From Acidobacteriota bacterium (GTDB taxonomy: Bacteria; Acidobacteriota; Blastocatellia; Chloracidobacteriales; Chloracidobacteriaceae), in contig JACQXX010000080.1 in NCBI GenBank assembly GCA_016208495.1, forward strand, positions 1 to 64,000: 64,000 nt of DNA. Reading direction: 5' to 3'. Below the pieces are notes generated by a model. That model had not been told where the DNA came from. It ran no database searches and saw nothing but the letters and a program-made list of their open reading frames with translations. The position numbers and the translations under genes are program-made. Below, piece by piece: positions 44,451-53,460 of this stretch (positions are counted from its first letter, which is position 1; each line of letters starts with the position of its first letter).

Positions 44451-45450
44451 GTTTTCAATCCCGCGCAGGTCAAAGGTCAATTCCGACGCCAGATTGAGAT
44501 ATCGGTCGTCTACCCATCACCACGTTTCAATCCCCACGCAGGTCAAAGGTCAATTCCGACCAAGGATCGAGGTGCGAACAGTGACGCCTATGTTCGAAAG
44601 GTTTCAATCCCCGCGCAGGTCAAAGGTCAATTCCGACGGGTTAGAAAATCTCTGGAAAACTGGAATACCGCTTGTTTCAATCCCCGCGCAGGTCAAAGGT
44701 CAATTCCGACACAAGGAGTCATGTATGAAAACTACCGTACCGCCGAGTTTCAATCCCCGCGCAGGTCAAAGGTCAATTCCGACTCGGATCAAGTCTGGGA
44801 TCAAGTCTGGGATCAAGGTTTCAATCCCCGCGCAGGTCAAAGGTCAATTCCGACGTGATAAAGCTTTGGGTGAATGGCCCATGAATTGTCGGGTTTCAAT
44901 CCCCGCGCAGGTCAAAGGTCAATTCCGACAAAGAAAAACGTTTCGACGCAAATTACCCTGACGTGCAAGTTTCAATCCCCGCGCAGGTCAAAGGTCAATT
45001 CCGACGGGAAATCAGTCCAACACGTATTTGTCTATACTCCTGATGTTTCAATCCCCGCGCAGGTCAAAGGTCAATTCCGACGAGAAGGCGATTATGGAAA
45101 ATTTTGGCATTGCTTGGGTTTCAATCCCCGCGCAGGTCAAAGGTCAATTCCGACGGAACGAGGTAACACCAATAGCGGTGTCTCTCAATGTTGTTTCAAT
45201 CCCCGCGCAGGTCAAAGGTCAATTCCGACGACGAAATGAAAGTTCCGATCGGTGGCTTAGTCGGCTAGTTTCAATCCCCGCGCAGGTCAAAGGTCAATTC
45301 CGACACCGTCGAGTATACGTTGTCAGGCATCCCCACCCAATTGTTTCAATCCCCGCGCAGGTCAAAGGTCAATTCCGACTTCGTTCACCGGACATTTTGG
45401 GCGTCTGTTATGAGTTTCAATCCCCGCGCAGGTCAAAGGTCAATTCCGAC
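44451..45450 (-). CRISPR. CRISPR array, 14 repeats of 37 bp, 13 spacers of 34-40 bp, no cas genes
   Basis: Repeats start at 44451, 44524, 44601, 44674, 44747, 44818, 44893, 44969, 45045, 45118, 45193, 45268, 45343 and 45414. On the plus strand each begins GTTTCAATCCCCGCGC and ends AGGTCAATTCCGAC. The first repeat has a base shift (GTTTTCAATCCCGCGC) and the second one substitution (CCCCACGC). Read on the minus strand the repeat ends in ATTGAAAC, the usual 3' end giving the 8-nt crRNA handle. With the degenerate copies at the left, this places the leader at the right and transcription leftward. Such repeats are typical of type I or III systems. No cas gene lies within the window, so effectors must be supplied in trans or are lost. 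Confidence 0.97.
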
Positions 45451-45650
45451 AGCGGCATACTTAACTTGTTTCGCTACAATAGGTTACAGAGCCAAAATGG
45501 CTAACCCAATCGGATTGTGGGGAAAGGTGAAGCATGATTTTTTCGGAATTTGTCTAAATTATCAACGAACTGGTTGATGGAAAAGGGTTTATGGTTTTCG
45601 GCTAACCTCCCCGGTTTTGAGGGTAGGTTGGGGTTAGCCGGAATGTGATG
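45451..45650 (-). promoter_or_regulatory. Probable CRISPR leader region
   Basis: A moderately A/T-rich stretch next to the conserved, non-degenerate end of the array, with no coding potential. It holds a hairpin (GGCTAACC at 45600-45607 with GGTTAGCC at 45632-45639) at its far end that may mark the upstream limit. The assignment rests on repeat orientation and degeneracy. Confidence 0.6.
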
Positions 45651-45743
45651 TGAAGTGTGGAAACATCTTACTCTCGTTCGCTGCCAGGGTCAAAACTTGA
45701 TTTGTTTGATTGGGAGTTTTTTTCTTTATTCTCAATTCTTCAT

Positions 45744-48700
45744 TTACCGCTTGCCGTCCAGATTGGCCCATTCGCCGGATTGGATAAAGGATGCCCAAAA
45801 GTAAGGATGCCGCCGTTTTGGGTTCTTGAGCATTTTGAGCTGGACGGTTCGCAGGGCAGCACTCCGGCCAGCTCCGGCTTTGAGTCGCTGGTAATACTCA
45901 ACCATGAGTTCAGTCGTGGCTTTGTCTGAAACCGCCCACAAACTCATCATCTGGGTTTCGCTCCCCGCCAACACCAGGGCCCGGCGCAGGCCATAAATGC
46001 CTTCCTGATTATTTTTCACCTCTCCGAGCCCGCTGTCACAGGCGGAAAGGACCACCAGCCGGGTACCCCACAAATTCAGTTGCGAGGCTTCCAAAGCGGT
46101 CAGAATACCATCGTTTTCCTGGCTTCCGCCTCGATTTGCTCCCGCAAAAAAAAGCCAGGACCGCAACAGCGGGTTGATGCTCTGGATAGTTCCAGGTTGT
46201 GGAGCCGGTTCACTTTTCAGCCCAATCTGGCGCGGTGTGCCGTCGGTGAGTGTATTCGCGTCTGAAAGGTCATCTAAAAAATAGCCGTGCGTTGCAATAT
46301 GAAGAATCGAAGGCTTGGAAATTGATTTGAGAGTTGTTTCGGTTGCCTCGCGCTCCATTTTCAAACTTGCCCCAGGGAGGAGCGCCTTGAGCCGGGTGCC
46401 TTCCTGGTGGGTTCCTTCCAGTCGTGAAAGCGGGGAAAATGATTGACCGAAGAGCTGCGGCCCATTTCCGTCAGCATAATCCGGGTCAGCCACCACCAGC
46501 GGCGGTGACTGGCTTTCAAGCTTGACCTGTAATCGAACCAGGTCGCGCCCGCTCGTCAGGTAGGTAATCAAATATTTCTCAACCAGGAAATGTCCTTTTT
46601 CATCAATGAATGCCGCAAATGGAACCAGATTGAGTGCTCTGTCTGGTGAAATGAGCAGGTGAGTACTGGTACCAATCAATGCTCGCACCGGTTTCATCAC
46701 CAGTTGATCAAGTTTTTGGGCAGGGGAAATCAGGTTTTGTTGTGAATGGTCTGGTTTTCCAACAACTTGCAGGATCCGCGTCCCCTGGGTCAGATAAATT
46801 GACTTTCGGAAACTGGCAACGGCCTGATCAATTGCAGTGGTATCTCCCAGATCGGCCCATTTCGGATCGCCCTGACTGGTCAGCACATACACCGCATAGC
46901 GCCGCGGACCAAGTCCACCCGTTTTCAGGTCAGTTTCCTGATAGGTGGCATATTCGACCAACGCCGCACCGGGTGGAATCGCTTTTTGGACAGCTTCAAG
47001 TGAAATTTCCTGTGTCTGAGCGCGAAACTCAGCACTCCGGGCACTGACGTTGCCTTCAAGCTGATCAACGGTTGCTTCCAGTTGTTTGAGGTCAGCACGG
47101 TACTTTTCAGGATCGCGCGGTCCAGGTCCTTTGAGCATCAGGTTTGAAAGCCGGGTTTTGGCCGCTGCCAGCTTATCCAGCAGGACCTTATCTTCCGGAG
47201 CTGCCTGTTTGCGCAAAGTCTCGATTCCTTCGGCCATCGCGTCAAGAATCCGCCCTTTGCGCTGCAAAACTATTGTCACTGCTGCCCGGAGCGCCTCCCG
47301 GTTTTGCGGCGCTGACTGAATGTGTAAAGCAATAGTCCGCTCGGTTCGGTTGCTTGTGGTATTTAAATAGAGCAACTTCTGGCGTTCTGAACCCCAACCC
47401 AGATTTCGTCTCAAATCGTGCTCCGAGGCTTCGTTACTGCGCACTCGCACGGCAATCGCTTGCTCCAAATCACCTTTGCACTGATAGAGCACCGACAAAT
47501 TGCTCAAGGTTGTGGCCACCTGCCGATTTTCAGGGCCTAAAATTTGCTCTCGAATGATCAAGGCTTTCCGGTAATTCACTTCCGCATTGGCCAGATCACC
47601 TTTTTTCTGATACAGACCCGCCAGATTGTTATAGTCAGTGGCCAGATCTGGATGGTTTGGCCCAAGAACCTTTAGATTTCGAGCGACTACCTTTTGCAAA
47701 ATCGGTTCCGCCCGCTCTAAATCTCCCCGGTCCTGATATAAAAAGGCCAGATTGCTCAGAGTCGTGATGGTTAAGGGGTGCTCCGGCCCAAGTTTTTGTT
47801 CCTGAATCGTCAGTGCTCGCTGAAATATTTGTTCCGCTCGGGCGCGGTCACCCTGTTTGAGAATCAACCCGGCCAGGATGTTGAGCGTGTTGGCAAGGGT
47901 CGGATGATCAGCGCCATACACTTTTTCCTGAACTGGCAGGGCTTTTTCAAAATATGATTCAGCCCCTTGCAGGTCTCCCTTTTCAGAATAGAGCATACCA
48001 AGGTTGATATAACTGGCGGCCACGCTTGGGTGAGAAGGACCAAAAACTTTCTCATGGATGGCCAGTGATTGCCGAAAATAAGGCTCGGCCCGGAGATACT
48101 CGCCCTTGTCCTGATAGAGCAATCCCAGGTTATTGAGACTGAGCGCCACACCTGGATGGTCTGGCCCCAGGACTTTTTTCCGGAGTTCAAGCGCCCGTAA
48201 AAACAATGGTTCAGCTTCGTCAAATTTGCCTTCCAACCAGAACAACCGTCCCAGACTGTTGACGCAAAAGGCAACGTTGGGATGTTCAGGGCCTAATTCC
48301 TTTTCAAAAATGGTCAATGCCCGTTGAACCAGCGGTCGAGCCCGCTGATAGTCGCCCTTGGCCCGGTACAGTTCAGCAAGATTGTAGACACTTTCCGCCA
48401 CATCCGGATGGTTTGGGCCAACCGTCTTTTCCATAATGGCAATTGCCCGGAGATACAGCGGTTCCGCCGTCGGGTAATCCCCTTTTGATTTACAGACCAG
48501 GGCGAGAATATTCAAGCTTTCAGCCAGGTCGTGATGTTCAGAACCGAGTTGTTTTTCTCGAATGGAAATCGCTCGCCGGGCACACTGTTCGGCCCGCGCG
48601 TAATCCGCTTTGTCATAAAGGATTGTCGCGAGCAGGGTTAAACATCTGGCGGTCAGCGGATGTTCGTCACCAAAGGTTTTCTCGCTTTGAGCCAGGGCTT

Positions 48701-48908
48701 TCTGTACAGTGGCCAGAGCCTCGTCGTATTTGCCCGCTTCTTCCAGCTTTTTTGCCTGAGTGTACAGGGTTGTGATCTCGGTTTCAGCCGATTTTGAAGA
48801 GGTCGCGGCCTGATCTTGAGCCAGCATAACCGGTGGGAACACCAGTGTTGAAACCAGCAGGCAGGTCACAACGGTCAGGATACTTCTCAGAAAACCAGAG
48901 TTCTTCAT
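45744..48908 (-). CDS. Exported TPR-CHAT protein (caspase-like peptidase domain)
   Basis: A 1054-residue protein. Residues 1-30 are a signal peptide (SILTVVTCLLVSTLVFPPVMLAQ). Then there are about ten Kinesin-light-chain-like TPRs to about residue 500, in the form 'A.EKV.GPDHP.VA.SLNNLA.LY...G.Y..AEP...RAL'. A coiled-coil linker (600-680) is followed by a CHAT domain (about 720-1054). The peptidase dyad is His874 (HIATHG) and Cys957 (LSACDSGLG), both intact. CHAT peptidases are caspase relatives. Being exported, this one should act in the periplasm or on the cell surface. It has a close paralogue next door, separated by a MITE-like element, suggesting a tandem duplication. Substrate and partner are unknown. 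Confidence 0.93.
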   Translation of the reverse strand: MKNSGFLRSILTVVTCLLVSTLVFPPVMLAQDQAATSSKSAETEITTLYTQAKKLEEAGKYDEALATVQKALAQSEKTFGDEHPLTARCLTLLATILYDKADYARAEQCARRAISIREKQLGSEHHDLAESLNILALVCKSKGDYPTAEPLYLRAIAIMEKTVGPNHPDVAESVYNLAELYRAKGDYQRARPLVQRALTIFEKELGPEHPNVAFCVNSLGRLFWLEGKFDEAEPLFLRALELRKKVLGPDHPGVALSLNNLGLLYQDKGEYLRAEPYFRQSLAIHEKVFGPSHPSVAASYINLGMLYSEKGDLQGAESYFEKALPVQEKVYGADHPTLANTLNILAGLILKQGDRARAEQIFQRALTIQEQKLGPEHPLTITTLSNLAFLYQDRGDLERAEPILQKVVARNLKVLGPNHPDLATDYNNLAGLYQKKGDLANAEVNYRKALIIREQILGPENRQVATTLSNLSVLYQCKGDLEQAIAVRVRSNEASEHDLRRNLGWGSERQKLLYLNTTSNRTERTIALHIQSAPQNREALRAAVTIVLQRKGRILDAMAEGIETLRKQAAPEDKVLLDKLAAAKTRLSNLMLKGPGPRDPEKYRADLKQLEATVDQLEGNVSARSAEFRAQTQEISLEAVQKAIPPGAALVEYATYQETDLKTGGLGPRRYAVYVLTSQGDPKWADLGDTTAIDQAVASFRKSIYLTQGTRILQVVGKPDHSQQNLISPAQKLDQLVMKPVRALIGTSTHLLISPDRALNLVPFAAFIDEKGHFLVEKYLITYLTSGRDLVRLQVKLESQSPPLVVADPDYADGNGPQLFGQSFSPLSRLEGTHQEGTRLKALLPGASLKMEREATETTLKSISKPSILHIATHGYFLDDLSDANTLTDGTPRQIGLKSEPAPQPGTIQSINPLLRSWLFFAGANRGGSQENDGILTALEASQLNLWGTRLVVLSACDSGLGEVKNNQEGIYGLRRALVLAGSETQMMSLWAVSDKATTELMVEYYQRLKAGAGRSAALRTVQLKMLKNPKRRHPYFWASFIQSGEWANLDGKR

Positions 48909-48930
48909 TTTCTGGACTCCATCAGACTAA

Positions 48931-49128
48931 TACTACAACGAGGTTTTAATAAAAAACCGAGTTTTGAGCCCAGGAACTCCCGCGTAGGCACGCTAGCCCA
49001 GGGTGCAACCCTGGGACCAACGGCCCGACCTCCCTCCCGCCCCACCGTCAACCCAGGGTTTCGAAGACTCCACCCTGGGCTACGAGCCATCACCCGCTTC
49101 GCAGGTTAAAACCGAAACCTCGTTGTAA
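48931..49128. mobile_element. MITE-like palindromic element, copy 3, inverted, shortened apex
   Basis: The ends TACTACAACGAGG and (reverse complement) TTACAACGAGG match copy 2. CTAA lies on both sides (48927-48930 and 49129-49132), a possible 4-bp target duplication. The element is in the opposite orientation to copy 2 and lacks most of its GC-rich apex hairpin. It separates the two CHAT genes. Confidence 0.8.
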
Positions 49129-49166
49129 CTAAATACTCCTGGAAATTTATGGCTTTCCAGAAAAAG

Positions 49167-49247
49167 GTTCAGAGTATCGTCTTCAGACGAGAGATTTTTC
49201 TTCCGTCCGACTCGGTATTTCTCACGCCTGAAGGCGTTACTCTGAAC
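49167..49247. repeat. GTTCAGAGTA inverted-repeat element at the 3' end of the second CHAT gene
   Basis: GTTCAGAGTA (49167-49176) and TACTCTGAAC (49238-49247) are perfect inverted repeats bounding about 81 bp with further internal pairing. The element lies within the reading frame and supplies its last codons and stop. Confidence 0.85.
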
Positions 49248-52200
49248 TTGTTTTCTCGCTTGCCGTCCAGATTGGCCCATTCGCCGGATTGGATAAAGGA
49301 TGCCCAGTAATAGGGATGGCGGCGAACCGGGCTTTTGAGCATTTTGAGTTGTACCTGGCGGAGCGCTTCGCTACGGCCTTCCCCAGCTTTTAAGCGCTGA
49401 TAGTAATCAACCATCAAATCACGGGTGGCGGTATCTGAAACCGGCCACAGGCTCATCATTTGTGATTCGCTCCCGGCCAGGACCAGTGCCCGACGCAGTC
49501 CATACACGCCATCGCCAACTTTGACATCTCCCAAACCGGTGTCACAGGCGGAAAGGGTAACCAGTTTGGTGCCCCATAAATTCAGGCTGGCGGCTTCAAG
49601 CGCGGTCAAGGTGCTGTCGTTTTCGGTCTGACTGTCACTGCGATTGGCGCCGGCAAAAAAGAGCCCGGAGCGCAAGAGGGGATTGGTTTGATGAACCGTT
49701 TCCGGGTTGAGATCAAGCGAGTGGAGTTTGGTTAAATTCCGGGTGCCGCCCTCAGTCACGGAATCAGCCTGGGAGGTTCCTTTTAAGAAAAAGCCGTGCG
49801 TGGCAATGTGGACCAGCGCTGGTTTGACGGCTGATTTCAGCGCCTGTTTGGTGGCCTCGGATTCCATTTTGAGGGTGGCTTCCGCAAACAAGGCTTTGAG
49901 TTGCGAGCCTTCCTGATGGGTTCCGCCAAGCCGAGCCAGTGGTGAAAATGATTGGCCAAAGAGTTTTGGGCCAGAGCCTGTGTCATAGTCTGGATCGGCC
50001 ATCACCAGAGCTGGGGACTGGCTTTCGATTTTGACTTGCAACCGGAGCAAATCGCGCCCGCTCGTCAGGTAGGTCAAGGAATACTTTTCGACCAGAAATT
50101 TCCCTTTTTCATCCATCAGCGCCGCAAAAGGAATCAGGTTGAGCGCGCCATCCGGCGAAATGAGCAGGTGTTTGCGCGAGCCCAGGAACGAACGCACGGG
50201 CTTCATAACCAGTTTTTCAAGCCTCTGGGCTGCCGGCTTCACCTCTTGAGCCAGATCTTTTTTGGCACTGCTCAACGTCTGTCGTAAGGCCCCAACCGCT
50301 GTTTCAATCAGTTCGGCATCGCCCAGGTCCGCCCATTTGGGGTCACCGGTTTGGGTCAGCACATACGCCAGATACCGGCGCTTCGCAAACGTATCGGTTT
50401 TGGCGTCATAGGGCCGATAGGAAACAAACTCGACCAGCGCGGCATCATCGGGGACGGCTTTTTGGATTGATTCAAGCGAAATCGGCTGGGTTTGGGCGCG
50501 ATATTCGGCGCTACGAACACTCACTTTGGCTTCAACCTGGTCAACCTGATCGGTCAGTTCTTTGATTTGCGCCTGATACGCGTCACTCGTTTGAGTATCA
50601 GGACCGCGCAAGATCAAACTGGAGAGCCGGGTTTTGGCCTGCGCCAGTTCACTCAAAAGTCCTCGATCTTCGGGCGAGGCCCGGCGTTGCAATTCTTCGA
50701 TGCTTTCAGCCATTGCATCCAGCCCGCGTCCTTTACGCCGGAGAACAACGGTTAACCCGGCACGCAACGCAGCACGGTTTTTTGGTGCCGTCTGGGCGTG
50801 AAGCGAAATCGTGACATCGGTTTTGGGGTTGGTCGTCAACAAATAGAGCAATTTCTGGCGTTCGGAGCCGGTCACCAGATTGCGGCATAAATCACGCTCG
50901 GTCACCTCATTGCCCCTGGACAGCAATGCAACCGTCTGGTCAACGTTGCCTTCAGCCAGATTGAGCAACGCCAGATCAGTCAGGCTGGCGGCCACGTCTG
51001 GATTTTCCAAACCAAGCGCCTTTTCCCGAACTGTGAGCGCCCGAGTGAGCAAGGGTTCGGCGGCGGCAAATTTTCCCTGCTGGCGATAGATTGCCGCCAG
51101 AAGTTGAAGGCTCAGGGCCACTTCAATGTGTTCGGGACCCAAGAGTTTCTCGCGCATGGCCAAAACCTTGAGGTGGAGCGCTTCGGCCTGGGCCAGATCA
51201 CCTTTTTCCTTCATCAACTCAGCCTGTCCAAAAAGGCAATCCGCCACGAGCCGATGCTCTTTTCCAAAGCCTTTTTCCCGCAACACCAATGCGCGCTGAT
51301 AAACGGGTTCGGCTTTGCCAAACTCACCCATCGCGCGATACAAATCACCCAGGTTCACCAGATGAACGGCGACACTCGGATTGTCAGCGCCTCTGGCTTT
51401 TTCCCACAGCACCAGCGCGCGCTGATAATAAGGTTCGGCTTTTTCATAATCACCCTTGGCCCGGTACATCGAAGCCAGGTAGTCGAGCGTCTGGGCGACA
51501 TAATTACTTTCCGGAGCAATCTTTTCCGCCAATACCAGCGAACGGTTCAAGAGCGGTTCGGCTTTGGCATAGTCGCCGGTATCAAGGTAGATCGAAGCCA
51601 AAATGCACAGGCTCTGGGTAATCTTCCAGTGATCGGGCCCGACGGTTGTTTCCCAAATGGCGTGGGTGCGTTGATAGAGTTCTTCAGCCCGGTCAAAGTC
51701 GCCTCGAAGTTGATAGAACAACCCAAGTTGATAAATGAAATTTCCGACTCGTTCGTGGACGGGTCCATGGATTTTTTCGGCAATGGCGCAGGCACGTAAA
51801 TAATAAGGCTCCGCCGGGGCATAATTGCCGCTATCCTTATATAATAAGGCCAGCCCGTTGAGACTGACGGCGACTTCCAGATGGTCTGGTCCCAGCGCTT
51901 TTTCCCGAATGGCAAGGGCTTGCTTATAGAATGGCTCCGCCCGCTTAAAATCACCTCCCAGTTTGAGCATCACGGCATAACGATACACGGCACCGGCTAC
52001 TTTGTGATGCTCTGGCCCAAACACCTTTTCGCGGAGTGCAATCGTCTTCAGGTAATACTCTTCAGCTTTGGCCCGATCAGGTTTGGTGCCGTAGGTGATG
52101 GAAATATTCAGCAGACAATCTGAAGCCAGCGCCGTTTCCGGTCCAAATACAGCAGTGCATTTTTCAAGCGCCTGGGTCGCCGTGGTCACGGCTTCGTCAT

Positions 52201-52774
52201 ACTTGCGGGAACTCCGAAGTTTTTGAGCTTGTTCAAGCAGTTTTCTGACTTCCTGTTCGGCCAGATCCTGGGGAGTTGCAGGGCGCAGTGCTTCAACGGT
52301 TAATCCATATTTTCCAGGGGAGGCGGTTGAAACCAGGGGCGAGACTTCAAACCGGTAGTCACCCGCAGTTTCAACCAGCAGCGAAATCGGGTCCCGGCTT
52401 TGATCGCCCTCCGAACCATCTTGTTCAAGGATTTGTTTGCCATCGGGACCAAACAGCCGATATACCAGCGGAAGGTCCGTTTGCTTAACCAAAACACTCA
52501 GGTACTCGCCGGTTTTGAGCGATGCCTGGTACGTGTGCCGGTCACCGCCTTTGATCTCCCGGTCGAGCGAGAGACCAGGGGTCAGGGGTCGGGGGTTAGG
52601 GGCCAGGGCTTGCAAAACCGGATTCCGGGTTCCGGGTTCCGGGTTCCGGGCATAAACATGGGGTGTGAGCGATGGTTCAAAGATTGCGGTAGGCAACGCA
52701 CACAGGAAACCGCCTTGCATCAAAGTGAGACAGGTCAGACTGACAACAGCGATTGATTTGACCTTGATCAGCAT
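49169..52774 (-). CDS. Exported TPR-CHAT protein with N-terminal PPC-like domain
   Basis: About 1201 residues from the ATG at 52774, preferred over the GTG at 52783, which abuts GGAGAT; numbering below counts from 52783. A signal peptide (AVVSLTCLTLMQGGFLCA) is followed by a short stretch (about 46-70) encoded by CCGGAAC heptamers (RNPEPGTRNPV). A PPC-like beta domain follows (DREIKGGDRHTYQASLKTGE to about 170). About ten TPRs run to about 620, then a CHAT domain with His996 (HIATHG) and Cys1080 (LSACDTGLG). Compared with its paralogue, the C-terminus has 28 extra residues after the shared NLDGKR, encoded by a palindromic repeat. The catalytic dyad is intact. Confidence 0.92.
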   Translation of the reverse strand: MLIKVKSIAVVSLTCLTLMQGGFLCALPTAIFEPSLTPHVYARNPEPGTRNPVLQALAPNPRPLTPGLSLDREIKGGDRHTYQASLKTGEYLSVLVKQTDLPLVYRLFGPDGKQILEQDGSEGDQSRDPISLLVETAGDYRFEVSPLVSTASPGKYGLTVEALRPATPQDLAEQEVRKLLEQAQKLRSSRKYDEAVTTATQALEKCTAVFGPETALASDCLLNISITYGTKPDRAKAEEYYLKTIALREKVFGPEHHKVAGAVYRYAVMLKLGGDFKRAEPFYKQALAIREKALGPDHLEVAVSLNGLALLYKDSGNYAPAEPYYLRACAIAEKIHGPVHERVGNFIYQLGLFYQLRGDFDRAEELYQRTHAIWETTVGPDHWKITQSLCILASIYLDTGDYAKAEPLLNRSLVLAEKIAPESNYVAQTLDYLASMYRAKGDYEKAEPYYQRALVLWEKARGADNPSVAVHLVNLGDLYRAMGEFGKAEPVYQRALVLREKGFGKEHRLVADCLFGQAELMKEKGDLAQAEALHLKVLAMREKLLGPEHIEVALSLQLLAAIYRQQGKFAAAEPLLTRALTVREKALGLENPDVAASLTDLALLNLAEGNVDQTVALLSRGNEVTERDLCRNLVTGSERQKLLYLLTTNPKTDVTISLHAQTAPKNRAALRAGLTVVLRRKGRGLDAMAESIEELQRRASPEDRGLLSELAQAKTRLSSLILRGPDTQTSDAYQAQIKELTDQVDQVEAKVSVRSAEYRAQTQPISLESIQKAVPDDAALVEFVSYRPYDAKTDTFAKRRYLAYVLTQTGDPKWADLGDAELIETAVGALRQTLSSAKKDLAQEVKPAAQRLEKLVMKPVRSFLGSRKHLLISPDGALNLIPFAALMDEKGKFLVEKYSLTYLTSGRDLLRLQVKIESQSPALVMADPDYDTGSGPKLFGQSFSPLARLGGTHQEGSQLKALFAEATLKMESEATKQALKSAVKPALVHIATHGFFLKGTSQADSVTEGGTRNLTKLHSLDLNPETVHQTNPLLRSGLFFAGANRSDSQTENDSTLTALEAASLNLWGTKLVTLSACDTGLGDVKVGDGVYGLRRALVLAGSESQMMSLWPVSDTATRDLMVDYYQRLKAGEGRSEALRQVQLKMLKSPVRRHPYYWASFIQSGEWANLDGKRENKFRVTPSGVRNTESDGRKISRLKTIL

Positions 52775-52800
52775 AGCCACCACATCTCCATAGCTTTTTG

Positions 52801-52925
52801 ATGAAGGAAAATTCGAAAACCCGGAACCCTAAATCCTGACAAGATGACCAACTGACAAGGTGACAAGGTGATTTCTTTCATTCCTCATCCCTCATCCCTC
52901 ATCCTTTCCGAAAACCCGAAACCCT
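52801..52925. repeat. Mixed short-repeat cluster upstream of the second CHAT gene
   Basis: It contains in order AACCCGGAACC-type units, GACAAGGT octamers like those at 31268, and CATCCCT heptamers like those at 28084 and 19175. It lies between the HMA gene and the CHAT gene. Confidence 0.75.
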
Positions 52926-52929
52926 GTTT

Positions 52930-53271
52930 TCAAGCCACTTTCGCTGTGTAACCCAATTTCTTGATTCGCTCAATGATGATTTGCTCTGAAACGGCAATCG
53001 GGTCAAAGGTGATTTCGGCGCGTTTCTTGTCCAGGTTGACTTTGCAACTTTTCACGCCAGCGATTGAAGCCACATCGGTTTCAATTGCCCGAACACATCC
53101 GTTACAATGCATTCCTTCAATTGCAAACCGAACCGTTTTGTTGGCCTTCACCGCTTTGCTCAGGAGTGGTCTCAGCGAAGGTGTTTGAGGAATCACCGCC
53201 GCCGTCACATCCAGGTTGGTTACAACCAGCCAGAAAATCGTCAATAAAAACAAGACTGAGTCTATTTTCAT
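52930..53271 (-). CDS. Exported heavy-metal-associated (HMA) domain protein
   Basis: A 113-residue protein. Residues 4-26 are a signal peptide or anchor (SVLFLLTIFWLVVTNLDVTAA). Residues about 45-113 are a ferredoxin-like HMA domain with the metal-binding GMHCNGC motif (Cys56, Cys59), VNLDKKRAEITFDP and a C-terminal KKLGYTA. These domains carry Cu(I) or other soft metals. Export makes it a candidate periplasmic metal carrier, similar in plan to MerP. No metal-transport ATPase is adjacent. Confidence 0.88.
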   Translation of the reverse strand: MKIDSVLFLLTIFWLVVTNLDVTAAVIPQTPSLRPLLSKAVKANKTVRFAIEGMHCNGCVRAIETDVASIAGVKSCKVNLDKKRAEITFDPIAVSEQIIIERIKKLGYTAKVA

Positions 53272-53335
53272 AAAAACCTTTTCAATTGAAAAATGATTTG
53301 GGATTGGAGGAAACCGGACTTTACCACATTTAAAG

Positions 53336-53420
53336 CGAGTAGTGAGTAGCGAGTAGCGAGTAGTCAGGTTAAGTGAAATAGCAAAATGGCGAAATAGTGA
53401 AATAGCGAAATAGCCTTTTT
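53336..53420. repeat. GAGTAGC and GAAATAGC tandem arrays
   Basis: Four copies of a 7-bp unit (GAGTAGC/GAGTAGT) are followed by five copies of an 8- to 9-bp unit (GAAATAGC and variants). They occupy the upstream region of the crotonase gene. Confidence 0.8.
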
Positions 53421-53460
53421 CAGAAGAAGATTCCCTCCTGGGAACTACAAGGAGAAACCT

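Noticed and set aside
44352-45577. Open frames encoding repeated QVKGQFRR or RSKVNSD peptides
   Set aside because: They are translations of the CRISPR repeat in different frames; the spacing and identity of the repeats show that the DNA is an array, not a gene.
45744-52774. CHAT genes as part of a type III-E CRISPR-Cas (Csx29/Craspase) system
   Set aside because: Both have signal peptides and no gRAMP (Cas7-11) or other cas gene is present; proximity to the array looks accidental.
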